DNA of 64,000 bases from Streptomyces fradiae ATCC 10745 = DSM 40063 (GTDB taxonomy: Bacteria > Actinomycetota > Actinomycetes > Streptomycetales > Streptomycetaceae), in assembly GCF_008704425.1 (NCBI RefSeq), contig NZ_CP023696.1, forward strand, positions 310,001 through 374,000, read 5' to 3'. Of this stretch, positions 42,066 to 51,400 are shown piece by piece (the first letter of the stretch is position 1; each line of letters opens with the position of its first letter). The notes under the pieces are model-generated. The model saw only the letters and a list, made by a program, of their open reading frames with translations, was not told where the DNA came from and did not search any database. Made by a program: the position numbers and the translations under genes.

Positions 42066-43027
42066 AACGCGCGACGGCCGAGCGGACCGGCGGCCCCGAG
42101 GAGCCCTCGGCCGCGTCCGGCACCCGGCTCTCGGAGGGCGCCCGGCTCTCGGAGGGCGCCCGGCAGGAGCGCCGCCTCGGCTGGCTGCTGTGCGCGCCCG
42201 CCGTCCTGGTGATGGCGGCCGTCACCGCGTACCCGATCGGTTACGCGGTCTACCTGTCGATGCAGCGCTACGACCTGCGCTTCCCCGACCGCGCCGAGTT
42301 CGTGGGGCTGAGCAACTACGCGGCGGTGCTCTCGTCGCCGTTCTGGTGGCAGGCGTTCTGGGTGACGCTGTTCATCACGGTCGTCTCCGTCGCCGTCGAG
42401 CTGGTGCTCGGGATGGCGCTGGCGATGGTGATGCACCGCAGCGTCGTCGGGCGCGGCACGGTCCGCACGGCGGTACTCGTCCCGTACGGCATCGTCACCG
42501 TCGTGGCCGCGTTCTCCTGGCAGTACGCGTGGACGCCCGGCACCGGCTACCTGGCCGCGCTGCTCCCGGCCGGCGAGGCGCCGCTGACGGAGCAGTGGCC
42601 CGCGCTGGGGCTGATCATCCTGGCGGAGGTGTGGAAGACGACGCCGTTCATGGCGCTGCTGCTGCTCGCCGGGCTGGCGCTGGTGCCCGAGGAGTCGCTG
42701 CGGGCGGCGATGGTGGACGGGGCGGGGCCGTGGCAGCGGTTCACCCGCGTGACGCTGCCGCTGATGAAGCCGGCGATCCTGGTGGCACTGCTGTTCCGCA
42801 CCCTCGACGCGTTCCGCGTCTTCGACAGCATCTACGTGCTGACGTCGGGCGCGCACGGCACCGGCTCGGTGTCGATCCTGGGCTACGACAACCTGTTCAC
42901 CGCGCTCAACCTCGGCATCGGGTCGGCGGTCTCCGTGCTGATCTTCCTCTGCGTGGCGCTCATCGCCTTCGCCTTCGTCAAGGCGTTCGGTGCCGCCGCG
43001 CCCGGATCGGGAGAGGGAGGCCGCTGA
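42062..43027 (+). CDS. sugA: SugA-like ABC sugar permease
   Basis: A 321-residue inner-membrane permease with six hydrophobic segments. The EAA loop reads [20 protein letters not shown] followed by VTLPLMKP. Residues 22-35 contain a short duplication ([13 protein letters not shown]). GTG at 42062 overlaps the lpqY stop (GTGA). Partner of the next permease. Confidence 0.92.
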   Translation: MKRATAERTGGPEEPSAASGTRLSEGARLSEGARQERRLGWLLCAPAVLVMAAVTAYPIGYAVYLSMQRYDLRFPDRAEFVGLSNYAAVLSSPFWWQAFWVTLFITVVSVAVELVLGMALAMVMHRSVVGRGTVRTAVLVPYGIVTVVAAFSWQYAWTPGTGYLAALLPAGEAPLTEQWPALGLIILAEVWKTTPFMALLLLAGLALVPEESLRAAMVDGAGPWQRFTRVTLPLMKPAILVALLFRTLDAFRVFDSIYVLTSGAHGTGSVSILGYDNLFTALNLGIGSAVSVLIFLCVALIAFAFVKAFGAAAPGSGEGGR

Positions 43028-43860
43028 TGGCCGGTGCGGGGAAGCGGCATGTGACCGGGTGGACGGTGGCGAACGTCGTCGTCATCGCCTACGCGCTGTT
43101 CCCGGTGTGGTGGATCGCCGCGCTGTCGTTCAAGGACCCGTCCACCCTGGCGGACGGGTCGTTCGTGCCGAGGAAGTGGACCTGGGAGAACTACCGGGGC
43201 ATCTTCGAGACGTCGGAGTTCACCAGGGCGCTCGTCAACTCCATCGGCATCGCGCTGATCTCGACCGTCATCGCCGTGGCGCTGGGGACGATGGCGGCCT
43301 ACGCGGTGGCCCGGCTGCGCTTCCCGGGCAAGCGGCTGCTGATCGGGGTGTCGCTGCTGATCGCGATGTTCCCGCCGATCTCGCTGGTGTCCCCGCTGTT
43401 CGACATCGAGCGCGCGCTGGGCCTGTTCGACACCTGGCCGGGGCTGATCCTGCCGTACATGACGTTCTCGCTGCCGCTGGCCATCTACACGCTGTCGGCG
43501 TTCTTCCGGGAGATCCCCTGGGACCTGGAGAAGGCGGCGAAGGTGGACGGGGCCACCCCGGCGCAGGCGTTCCGGCTGGTGATCGCGCCGCTGGCGGCGC
43601 CCGGCGTGTTCACGACGGCGATCCTCGTCTTCATCTTCTGCTGGAACGACTTCCTCTTCGCGATCTCGCTGACCTCCACGGAGTCCGCGCGGACCGTCCC
43701 CGCGGCGATCGCGTTCTTCACCGGCAGCAGCCAGTTCCAGGAGCCGACGGGGTCGATCGCCGCCGCCGCGATGGTGATCACCGTGCCGATCATCGTCTTC
43801 GTGCTGCTGTTCCAGCGGCGCATCGTCGCCGGGCTGACCTCGGGGGCCGTGAAGGGCTGA
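43027..43860 (+). CDS. sugB: SugB-like ABC sugar permease
   Basis: A 277-residue permease with six hydrophobic segments; EAA loop [20 protein letters not shown] followed by [15 protein letters not shown] overlaps the sugA stop by one base (TGATG). Together with SugA it forms the channel of the importer. Confidence 0.92.
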   Translation: MAGAGKRHVTGWTVANVVVIAYALFPVWWIAALSFKDPSTLADGSFVPRKWTWENYRGIFETSEFTRALVNSIGIALISTVIAVALGTMAAYAVARLRFPGKRLLIGVSLLIAMFPPISLVSPLFDIERALGLFDTWPGLILPYMTFSLPLAIYTLSAFFREIPWDLEKAAKVDGATPAQAFRLVIAPLAAPGVFTTAILVFIFCWNDFLFAISLTSTESARTVPAAIAFFTGSSQFQEPTGSIAAAAMVITVPIIVFVLLFQRRIVAGLTSGAVKG

Positions 43861-43938
43861 CCGGCCGCCCGCACCCCGCTTCCCCCCTCCCCATCCCCTC
43901 CCCACCCCCTACGGCATTCCCTCCAAGGAGCACCGACA

Positions 43939-45135
43939 GTGGCCGAGATCGTTCTCGAGGGCATCACCAAGAGGTACCCGGACGGTGCCGTGGCCGTGCG
44001 GGACGTGGACCTGACCGTCGCCGACGGGGAGTTCGTCATCCTGGTGGGCCCCTCCGGGTGCGGGAAGTCCACCACCCTCAACATGATCGCGGGCCTGGAG
44101 GACATCACCGAGGGCACCCTGCGCATCGGCGGGCAGGTCGTCAACGACAAGGCGCCCAAGGACCGCGACATCGCCATGGTGTTCCAGAGCTACGCCCTCT
44201 ACCCGCACATGACGGTGCGGGAGAACATGGGCTTCGCGCTGCGCCTGGCGAAGGTGGACAAGGCGGTGATCCGGGAGAAGGTCGAGGAGGCCGCCCGCAT
44301 CCTGGACCTCGGCGACCACCTGGACCGCAAGCCGGCGAACCTGTCGGGCGGCCAGCGGCAGCGCGTCGCCATGGGCCGGGCCATCGTCCGCGACCCCAAG
44401 GCGTTCCTGATGGACGAGCCGCTGTCCAACCTGGACGCGAAGCTGCGCGTGCAGATGCGCACCCAGATCTCCCGCCTCCAGCAGCGGCTGGGCACGACCA
44501 CGGTGTACGTGACGCACGACCAGACCGAGGCGATGACGCTCGGGGACCGGGTGGTGGTGATGCGCGGCGGCCTCGTCCAGCAGGTGGGCACCCCGCAGCA
44601 CCTCTACGACCAGCCGCGCAACCTCTTCGTGGCCGGGTTCATCGGGTCGCCCGCCATGAACTTCCTGCACGCCTCGCTGGAGGAGGGCCGGCTGCGCACG
44701 GTGGTCGGGGACCTGCCGCTGGACGCCGGGACGCTGCGGCGGCTGGAGGGGGCGCAGGCGCCGCGCGACCTGATCGTGGGGCTGCGGCCGGAGGCGTTCG
44801 AGGACGCGGCCCTGGTCGACCCGGACCTGCCGGGCGCCCGGTTCACCGCGCGGGTGGACGTCGTGGAGTCGCTGGGCTCCGACGTGTACGCCTACTTCAC
44901 CGAGGAGGGGTGGCAGCCTGCGGACAGCGCGGACCTCGCCGAACTGGCGGCCGACTCCGGGGTGGCGGAGGCCGGGGGCGGCGGGCACCAGATCGTCACC
45001 CGGCTCGGCGCGGCGACGCGGGTGCGGGAGGGCAGCCCGGCGGAGCTGTACGTCGACACGTCCCATATGCACGTCTTCGACCCGCGCTCGGGCACCAACC
45101 TGACCCGCCGCGAGACGCCCGACGACGAGCGCTGA
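43939..45135 (+). CDS. sugC: SugC/MsiK-like ABC ATPase
   Basis: A 398-residue ATPase. Walker A GPSGCGKST near 37-45, signature LSGGQRQRVAMGRAIVRDPK near 134-153, Walker B AFLMDEPLSNLDAKLR, switch His in VTHDQTEAMTLGDR, then a C-terminal OB-type regulatory domain (VGLRPEAFED). Many Streptomyces sugar importers lack an ATPase gene and share MsiK; here a dedicated copy closes the operon. GTG at 43939 has AAGGAG upstream, 78 bp after sugB. Confidence 0.93.
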   Translation: MAEIVLEGITKRYPDGAVAVRDVDLTVADGEFVILVGPSGCGKSTTLNMIAGLEDITEGTLRIGGQVVNDKAPKDRDIAMVFQSYALYPHMTVRENMGFALRLAKVDKAVIREKVEEAARILDLGDHLDRKPANLSGGQRQRVAMGRAIVRDPKAFLMDEPLSNLDAKLRVQMRTQISRLQQRLGTTTVYVTHDQTEAMTLGDRVVVMRGGLVQQVGTPQHLYDQPRNLFVAGFIGSPAMNFLHASLEEGRLRTVVGDLPLDAGTLRRLEGAQAPRDLIVGLRPEAFEDAALVDPDLPGARFTARVDVVESLGSDVYAYFTEEGWQPADSADLAELAADSGVAEAGGGGHQIVTRLGAATRVREGSPAELYVDTSHMHVFDPRSGTNLTRRETPDDER

Positions 45136-45513
45136 CGGCTGCCGGCGGCTGCCGGCGCGGACGGACACGGCCGGTGGCGCGGACACGCTCGGCGGCGTGG
45201 GCACCGCGGGCGGCGTGGACACGGCCGGCGGGCGGGCTCTGCCGGTGGACGGGGCTTCGGCGCGGGCGAGGCTTCGGCGAGGGCGGTGCGGGCGAGGGCG
45301 GCGCCGAGGGCGACGGAAGGCGGCCCGGAAGGGCGCGGTGGGGGGCGCGGGGCGGGCGGCATCTCATCCGACTTGTGGCGTGGCGCCGTCAGGCCCGCGT
45401 GGCGGGGTCCGCGCGAGCCGAGACTCCCCCCGACGCGGCCCGCCCCGCCACGGGGCGGGCGCACCGGCGGCGCACGTACGCCGACCGCCGCCACCGACCG
45501 ATCGGAGACCCCC
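45136..45513. other. Intergenic region sugC-subtilase
   Basis: About 378 bp without a gene. 45140-45310 is degenerate GGCG/GACACGGC low-complexity sequence. A perfect 10-bp hairpin with 3-nt loop lies at 45438-45460, about 53 bp before the subtilase start; it is either the sugC terminator or a leader hairpin of the subtilase mRNA. Confidence 0.45.
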
Positions 45514-46713
45514 ATGAGACCGTCCGCGCGCTGGGCGTCCGTCGCCCTGCTGCTGCTCCTGCCGCTGACGGCGGCCCCCGCCACCGCCGCCGAGTCCGAC
45601 GCGGAACCGGCCCGGACGTCGCCCGCGCCGCTGCTGACCCACGAGGTGGACGGGATCGACGGCCAGTACATCGTCACGCTGCGGCCGGACGTGGCCTCCG
45701 CGCAGGCCGCACGGCTCGCCGGGGTCACCCCGCTGCACTCGTACCAGCGGGTGCTCAACGGCTTCGCCGCGAAGCTGACCCCCGCCCAGCTCGCCGCCGT
45801 CCGCGCGATGCCGGAGGTCGCGGCCGTCGAGCAGGACGCGCGGGTGGTCGCCGCGCCCGTGGAGGACCGGGCTCCCGCCGTGCGCGTCACCGCGAGCAGC
45901 TGGGGCCTGGACCGGATCGACCAGCCGTACCTGCCGCTGAACGGACGCTACGAGGTCACCGCGACCGGCGCGGGCGCCTACGCGTTCATCCTCGACTCCG
46001 GCATCGACTACGCCCATCCGGAGTTCGCCGGACGGGTCTACTTCGGGTACGACGCGATGGGCGACGGGCGGCGCGGCCAGGACTGCAACGGCCACGGCAC
46101 CCATGTCGCCGGCACGGTCGGCGGTTCCGTGCACGGGGTCGCCCGCGAGGTGGGCCTGGTCAGCCTGCGCGTCCTCGGCTGCGACGGCCGGGGCAGCTGG
46201 TCGGGTGTGATCGGCGGCCTCGAGTGGGCCGCCGGCAACGCGGGCGGCCGCTCCGTCGTGCTCAACGCCTCCCTGGGCGGCCCCCGTTCCGCGGCCGTCG
46301 ACGCGGCGACGAACGCCCTCTTCGACCGGGGCGTCCTGCCCGTGGTCGCCGCGGGCAACGAGGCGTCCGACGCGTGCGGCACCTCCCCCGCGGGCGCCGA
46401 ACGGGCCCTGACGGTCGGCGCCTCCGACCACCTCGACCAGGAGGCGCGATTCTCCAACTTCGGTCCGTGCCTGGACGTCTACGCGCCCGGTACGCAGATC
46501 AGGTCGGCGCGGCTGGGCGGCGGCAGCGTCGCCCTCGACGGCACGTCGATGGCGAGCCCGCACGTCGCCGGGGTGGCCGCGCTGTACAAGGCGCGCAACC
46601 CCTCGGCGACGCCCGCCGCCGTCGGCGGGTGGATCCTGGAGCAGTCCGTGAAGAACGCCCTGACCGTGTCGAAGACGTCGCCCAGCCGGCTCCTCCAGAC
46701 CGGCGGGCTGTGA
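45514..46713 (+). CDS. Secreted subtilisin-like serine protease (S8)
   Basis: A 399-residue pre-pro-enzyme. Signal peptide about 1-26, I9 inhibitor propeptide about 45-115 (GQYIVTLRPDVASAQAARLA and LNGFAAKLTPAQLAAVRAMP), catalytic domain from about 125 with Asp161 (FILDSGID), His194 (NGHGTHVAGT) and Ser345 (DGTSMASPH); oxyanion Asn in AAGNEA. Proteinase K-like layout. ATG at 45514 has GGAG upstream. Its stop is 4 bp from the stop of the convergent hydrolase gene, so no separate terminator fits between. Confidence 0.95.
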   Translation: MRPSARWASVALLLLLPLTAAPATAAESDAEPARTSPAPLLTHEVDGIDGQYIVTLRPDVASAQAARLAGVTPLHSYQRVLNGFAAKLTPAQLAAVRAMPEVAAVEQDARVVAAPVEDRAPAVRVTASSWGLDRIDQPYLPLNGRYEVTATGAGAYAFILDSGIDYAHPEFAGRVYFGYDAMGDGRRGQDCNGHGTHVAGTVGGSVHGVAREVGLVSLRVLGCDGRGSWSGVIGGLEWAAGNAGGRSVVLNASLGGPRSAAVDAATNALFDRGVLPVVAAGNEASDACGTSPAGAERALTVGASDHLDQEARFSNFGPCLDVYAPGTQIRSARLGGGSVALDGTSMASPHVAGVAALYKARNPSATPAAVGGWILEQSVKNALTVSKTSPSRLLQTGGL

Positions 46714-46717
46714 CCGG

Positions 46718-48205
46718 TCAGGACCGCAGGTGGCCGACGACCCGGCGCGCGGCGTCCGCCACGGCCTTCCGGGCCTCCTCCGTGTGGTCGACGGTCTCGA
46801 AGCCGTGCTGCCCGCCGGGCACGTCGACCACCTCGACCGCCGCCCCGCGGTCGGCGGCGCGGGCGAGGAACCCGGCGACGGTCGCCGCGATCTCGGGGCG
46901 CTCCCGCTCCACCCGCGTGATCACGAGCGGCAGCCGCCCGGCGGCGCCGACCGCCGCGGCGGGGCGGAACCGGGTCTCGTCCATTCCCCAGGCCGGCAGC
47001 GGAGCGAGCAGCGGGTACGTGGCGGCCACGCAGCGCAGCCACGGGGGCGGCGCGGCCAGCCAGTCCGCCGCCAGCAGGCTCCCGGCCGAGAAGAACCACA
47101 GGGCGATCCGGTCGGCGTCCACCCGCGGATCGTCCCGTACGAGCCGCACGGCGGCCGCCACGTCGTCGGCGGCGCGCGGGTAGTCGCCCAGGTCGTGCAG
47201 CCGGTGGTCGACCGTGGCGGCGACGGCGCCGAGCCCGGCGAGGTACCGGGCGTAGCCGGTGAACGCGGGCCAGTCGCGGGGCGTCGGCGCGACCCCGGCG
47301 GGCACCGGACCGCCGTGGACGAGCACCACGGCGGGCGCGGGCCGTTCGGGAGCGGCGCCGTCGGGGAGGTACAGGTCGGTGCTCCCGTGCCGCTCGCGGG
47401 GCCGCTCGGGCACGTCGAGCAGGAAGGGCCGCAGGTGCGGGGGCGGTCCGTCGCCGGCCGGGGTCAGCCGGTGTCCCCCGCCGGCCGCGGCGGCGCGCAG
47501 CGCGTCGGCGAGGTCGGCGGGGGCGGACAGCATGGGCCAGTGGCCGGTGGGCAGTTCGAAGAAGGTCACGCGCGGTGCGGCGAGCGCCTGGAGGCGGGGG
47601 TCGCCCAGGTGGACGAGCCCCTGGACGGTGGCGATGCCCGCGCCGTTGGCCGTGCAGAGCACGCCGGTGGTGGGGGCCTTCGCCGCCGCGCCGGTCAGCC
47701 GCAGGGGGGCGGTGAGGGTGGCGGGCGGCTGCGGAACGGCCAGCCGGGTGAGCCGCTCCAGCGCGTCGGCGGGGACGCCCTCGGTGCTGCCCCAGCGGGC
47801 CCAGTCGCCGGGCGCGGCGGGCGGCGCCACCGGGTCGGCGCCGCCGCCGGGGGCGAGCAGCCGTTCCCGTACGGCGGCGTCGGGGACCAGTTTCAGCGCC
47901 GGGTCGCCGTCCTGGGGCATGCCGGCGTCCACGTGGACGACGCGGGCGGTCCGCTCGGGCCGCCGGTCGGCGGCGCCCAGCACCGGGTGGATGCCGTATC
48001 CGTGGCCGACGAGCACCACGCGGCCGGCGGCGGCCCCGTCCACGAGCCGCACCACGTGCCGCACGTGGTCCTCCAGGTCGGTGCCGGGGCCGGCCGGGAG
48101 GGTCGCCGCGTGCACCTCGGCGCCCGCCCCGCGCAGCCGTCCGGCCACCTCGTCCCAGAGCCATCCGCCGGTGAACGCCTCTCCCACCAGTACGTACGCC
48201 GTCAT
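46718..48205 (-). CDS. Double alpha/beta-hydrolase protein; first domain lacks the nucleophile
   Basis: A 495-residue protein with two alpha/beta-hydrolase folds. Domain 1 (about 1-240) resembles small esterases: VLVGEAFTGGWLWDEVA, HVRHVVRLVDG, then VVLVGHGYGIHPVLGA. The nucleophile elbow normally reads G-H-S-x-G; here residue 69 is Gly, so this domain is probably not a hydrolase. Domain 2 (about 250-495) has VVLVHGGPVPAG (oxyanion), ALWFFSAGSLLAADWL with Ser in F-S-A-G, and PGGQHGFET with the His, as in dienelactone-hydrolase-like enzymes. ATG at 48205 has GAGGAGGG upstream. A MerR-type promoter precedes it, suggesting induction by a small toxic molecule. Confidence 0.82.
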   Translation of the reverse strand: MTAYVLVGEAFTGGWLWDEVAGRLRGAGAEVHAATLPAGPGTDLEDHVRHVVRLVDGAAAGRVVLVGHGYGIHPVLGAADRRPERTARVVHVDAGMPQDGDPALKLVPDAAVRERLLAPGGGADPVAPPAAPGDWARWGSTEGVPADALERLTRLAVPQPPATLTAPLRLTGAAAKAPTTGVLCTANGAGIATVQGLVHLGDPRLQALAAPRVTFFELPTGHWPMLSAPADLADALRAAAAGGGHRLTPAGDGPPPHLRPFLLDVPERPRERHGSTDLYLPDGAAPERPAPAVVLVHGGPVPAGVAPTPRDWPAFTGYARYLAGLGAVAATVDHRLHDLGDYPRAADDVAAAVRLVRDDPRVDADRIALWFFSAGSLLAADWLAAPPPWLRCVAATYPLLAPLPAWGMDETRFRPAAAVGAAGRLPLVITRVERERPEIAATVAGFLARAADRGAAVEVVDVPGGQHGFETVDHTEEARKAVADAARRVVGHLRS

Positions 48206-48285
48206 GCGCCCTCCTCGTCCCGGGCTCCCGGTCGCCCGGGCCCGGTGTCCGTCCGGCGCCCGCCCTTCGGGTCGCCGCCGCGCCG

Positions 48286-48316
48286 ACGGTAGGAGCTCCC
48301 CCAGGGGGAGGTGCAA
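48286..48316 (-). promoter_or_regulatory. MerR-type promoter with 19-bp spacer and central dyad
   Basis: On the minus strand, -35 TTGCAC (48311-48316) and -10 TACCGT (48286-48291) are separated by exactly 19 bp, and the spacer holds CTCCCCC-T-GGGGGAG (48296-48310). Over-long spacers with a dyad are the hallmark of MerR-family promoters. It points at the double hydrolase gene; no merR-like gene is in the window. The rest of 48206-48427 shows nothing else. Confidence 0.8.
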
Positions 48317-48427
48317 GGCGCGCCCGCGACCGGCTCCGCCGGGCGGGCGGGACCGGTCGCGGGGCGGCGGCTCGTGGATCGGGTGGTGGGCCCGCCGATC
48401 GGGGCGCCGGGCCGCGGCGCGGGCGGG

Positions 48428-49792
48428 TCAGCGGCGGACGCGCCAGTCGAAGGTGGTGCGAAGGGTGCGGGCGAGCGCCGGGTCGCGCACGGCGTCCGTG
48501 CGGTCCTCCACCGTGACGGTGAGCCGGTGGGTGCGGAAGTCGGGCTTGCGCAGCCCCAGTTGGCCGGGGCGCACCTCGGTGCGGCCGGCCAGGTGCGGCA
48601 GGTCGCGGCCGTCGAGGGACCAGCGGATGGTGAGCTGCCGTCCGTCGGGGCCGGTGAGGCGGGGGACGCTGACGGCGGCCGGGCGGCCACCGGTGAGCGT
48701 GGTGCCGGGCGGGGTGAGGGCGGTGGCGGGGCGGGCGTACCGGTAGAACCCGGCGATCATCGCCTCGACGCCCGGCAGGTTGAACGGCTTGTCCAGGAAG
48801 CGCATGAGGGAGCCGTCCGTGGGGCGGTACAGCCCGGTCTCGAAGTAGCCGCCGCCCTCGAAGGCGCCGACCCTGCCGCCGTCCGGCGACTCCTCGCCGA
48901 GCCAGCGGTACCACTTGGCCTGCCGGGCGGCCATGCGGCCGGCGTCCAGGGTGGAGGTGTTCGGCTCGCCGGGCTCCTTGCCGGTGTAGCGCTCGTAGCC
49001 GGGGGTGCCCGGGTAGAAGTACTCGTCGGCGAGGCCGCCGAGGGAGTGGCCGGTCTCGTGGACGGCGACCTGCCCGGACTGGGCGTTGCGGGCCGAGGCG
49101 GTGGAGATGCCGGCGTAGCCGAGGGTCTCGCTCCGCTCGTTGTAGCCGGCGCCGCCGTACTTGGCGCTGTTGGCGAGGACGATGACGAGGTCGGCCTCGG
49201 GGGCGAGCGCCACGTAGGCGTCGACCCGCTCCTGGTCGACGCACAGGAGCCGTTCGATGTCGCCGCACCAGAAGTACGCGCCGAGCGCGGTGTCCCGGAC
49301 GGTGGCGCGGTCCGGGTCGCCGGTCACGCCGGACTGGCGGGAGACGGCGTCGACGGTCCAGACGTTGAAGAGGTTCCGGTACGTCGTGTACGGCTCGACG
49401 GCGGTGATCTCGCCCCACTTGGCGCGGGCGTCGTCGTGGAACCGGGGCAGTTCGGCCGCGGTGTAGCCGTCACCGATGACGACGACGTCGAGGCGGTCGC
49501 CGGTGGGGCCGCCGTCGACGATCTTGGTGACGGTGCCGTCGGTCTCGGCGGCCGCCCCGCTGAGCCGGGGCGCGGGCCGGCCGAGCCCCGCCGCGGGGAC
49601 GGTGACGTGACCGGATCCGGCGAAGCCGCCGCGTTCGGGGCCGGGGACCTCCACCTCCACCCGCTCGGCGGGGGCGGGGGGCGCGGGGGCGGGGCCCGCG
49701 ACGGCGGTGCCGGGTCCGGCGGCGAGGGCGGCGGCCACGGCGACGGCGACACCGGCCGCCGTCAGTGTGCTGCGCGAGGCGAAGAGGCGCAC
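48428..49792 (-). CDS. Secreted M64-family metallopeptidase
   Basis: A 454-residue secreted zinc protease of the IgA-peptidase M64 family. Signal peptide about 1-33, N-terminal region with LDVVVIGDGYTAAELPRFHD (a family hallmark), WTVDAVSRQSGV, and the metal site VHETGHSLGGLADEY with HETGH at 245-249 and a third ligand Asp256. The C-terminal 80 residues form a beta-domain. GTG at 49792 has AGGAGA upstream. Divergent from an XRE-TPR regulator. Confidence 0.9.
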   Translation of the reverse strand: MRLFASRSTLTAAGVAVAVAAALAAGPGTAVAGPAPAPPAPAERVEVEVPGPERGGFAGSGHVTVPAAGLGRPAPRLSGAAAETDGTVTKIVDGGPTGDRLDVVVIGDGYTAAELPRFHDDARAKWGEITAVEPYTTYRNLFNVWTVDAVSRQSGVTGDPDRATVRDTALGAYFWCGDIERLLCVDQERVDAYVALAPEADLVIVLANSAKYGGAGYNERSETLGYAGISTASARNAQSGQVAVHETGHSLGGLADEYFYPGTPGYERYTGKEPGEPNTSTLDAGRMAARQAKWYRWLGEESPDGGRVGAFEGGGYFETGLYRPTDGSLMRFLDKPFNLPGVEAMIAGFYRYARPATALTPPGTTLTGGRPAAVSVPRLTGPDGRQLTIRWSLDGRDLPHLAGRTEVRPGQLGLRKPDFRTHRLTVTVEDRTDAVRDPALARTLRTTFDWRVRR

Positions 49793-49833
49793 AGGGTCTC
49801 CTGGTGACGGAGGGACAGGCGAGGAGAGAGCAG

Positions 49834-49871
49834 TTAAGCGAGGGATTAAGTCCGTTGAACTAGCCGCTTAA
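49834..49871. promoter_or_regulatory. Inverted repeat in the M64/XRE-TPR divergent promoter
   Basis: TTAAGCG (49834-49840) and CGCTTAA (49865-49871) form a perfect dyad with a 24-bp spacer in a locally AT-rich island; a further GATTAAG lies inside. Likely operator or paired promoter elements for both genes, perhaps bound by the XRE-TPR protein itself. Confidence 0.5.
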
Positions 49872-49950
49872 GGTAGGGGTGCGCACGGGGGCGGCGCAAT
49901 GGCCGGGAGCCCCTGAATACTGGTGACCCTTCGACGACCAGGGAGTGGCG

Positions 49951-51330
49951 ATGGACGGACCGGCCGAGATCGGGCGCCGTGTGCAACGGCTGCGCACCGC
50001 GCTCGGGCTGACCCAGCGGCAGCTCGCGGAGCCGTCGTACACGGCGGCGTACGTGTCGACGCTGGAGGCGGGCCGGGTGCGGCCGTCCGAGACGGCGCTG
50101 CGCTTCCTCGCCGGCCGGCTCGGCACGTCGTACGAGGAACTGGCCACCGGCCGGCCCGCCCACCTCGCCACCGAACTGCGGGCCGGGCTGACGGACGCCC
50201 AGCGGGTGCTGGCGACCGGCAGCGCCGCCGAGGCCGCCACCCTGTACGAGGGGCTCCTCGCGGACGCCGAGCGGCACGGCCTGGCCCCCGAGCGGGCCGA
50301 GGCCCATCTCGGGCTCGGCGACTGCGCGCTGGAGACCGGCGCCCTCCAGGAGGCCGGCCGGCACTTCCGGGAGGCGGAGCGGCTGCTGGCCGGCGAGCCG
50401 GCGCCGCGCCGGGCCCGCGCGGTGCGCGGGAGGGCCGTCGCCCATCTGCTCGCCGGGGAGCTGCGCTACGCCTGCTACCTGCTGGAGTCCGCCATCGACG
50501 AGCTGACGGGCGGCGGCCTCGCCGACCCGGAGGCGCTGGTGATGCTGTACGCGGCGAGCATCGGCCCGTACATGGACATGGGCGCCCACGCGCGGGCGGC
50601 GCACGCGGCGGAACTGGCGCTCGCCCTGGCGCCGCGCGTGGACGACCCGGCGCTGGTGGCGGGGATGCACCGGCAGGTGGCGCGGACGTTCCTCGCCGAG
50701 GGGCGCACGGCCGACGCCGACGCCTCCCTGGCGAAGGCCCAGGCGATGTACCGGCAGCTGCGCCTCGGCACCGATCTGGCCCACTGCCACTGGATGCGCG
50801 GCTACGTCAAGGCGCAGAGCGGCGAACTGGACGCCGCGGAGCGGGAGCTGCGCACGGCGCGGGACATGCTGGCGGCCCGCCGGGCGGCGCTGTTCGCCGC
50901 GCAGGTGGAGGTCGAACTGGCGGACGTCCTGCGGCGGCTCGGCCGGCACGAGGAGGCCGCCGCCCTGCTGGCGCCGGTCCTGGACCTGGACCTGGACGAC
51001 GGGCGCGGGGCCGTGCACGCGGGCGGCGCGCACCGGCTGCTGGGCCTCATCGCCGAGGAGCGGGGCGACGCGGAGGCCGCCGAGGAGCACTACGTGCTGG
51101 CCCTCGGCCTGCTGGAGCGCAGCGGGGCCACGGGGGACCTGGCCGACCTGTGCCGGCTGCTGGGCGACCTGCTGCGCCGCACGGGCCGGGTGGAGGCCGC
51201 CCTCGACGCGTACCGGACGGGGCTCGGCCACCGGGCGGCGCCCGGCACGACGACGCTCGGCCCGGCACCGGCCGCGCCCCCGTTCCGGGTGGCGGGGGGC
51301 TCGGGAGCGGCGGAGGCCGAGGGGAGCTGA
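49951..51330 (+). CDS. XRE-family regulator with TPR repeats
   Basis: A 459-residue regulator. HTH about 5-60 (IGRRVQRLRTALGLTQRQLA and YVSTLEAGRVRPSETALRFL). Residues about 75-430 are helical TPR-type repeats (for example AEAHLGLGDCALETGALQEA, CHWMRGYVKAQSGELDAAER, LIAEERGDAEAAEEHYVLAL). Such proteins bind signals or peptides through the TPR domain. ATG at 49951 is preferred because AGGGAG lies 5 nt upstream. Divergent from the M64 peptidase. Confidence 0.9.
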   Translation: MDGPAEIGRRVQRLRTALGLTQRQLAEPSYTAAYVSTLEAGRVRPSETALRFLAGRLGTSYEELATGRPAHLATELRAGLTDAQRVLATGSAAEAATLYEGLLADAERHGLAPERAEAHLGLGDCALETGALQEAGRHFREAERLLAGEPAPRRARAVRGRAVAHLLAGELRYACYLLESAIDELTGGGLADPEALVMLYAASIGPYMDMGAHARAAHAAELALALAPRVDDPALVAGMHRQVARTFLAEGRTADADASLAKAQAMYRQLRLGTDLAHCHWMRGYVKAQSGELDAAERELRTARDMLAARRAALFAAQVEVELADVLRRLGRHEEAAALLAPVLDLDLDDGRGAVHAGGAHRLLGLIAEERGDAEAAEEHYVLALGLLERSGATGDLADLCRLLGDLLRRTGRVEAALDAYRTGLGHRAAPGTTTLGPAPAAPPFRVAGGSGAAEAEGS

Positions 51331-51400
51331 GACGGGCGGGGCGCCGGGGAGGCCGCGGGGCCGGGGGCTGCCGGTGCGGGTGGCGGATGGGTGCTGGGGC

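Noticed and set aside
42990..47183. Plus-strand frame of about 1400 codons
   Set aside because: Shadow frame over sugB, sugC and the subtilase; no domain and no ribosome site.
49855..49874. Promoter TTGAAC with TAAGGT
   Set aside because: Only 8 bp separate the hexamers, far from the 17-18 bp needed; kept only as part of the dyad region.
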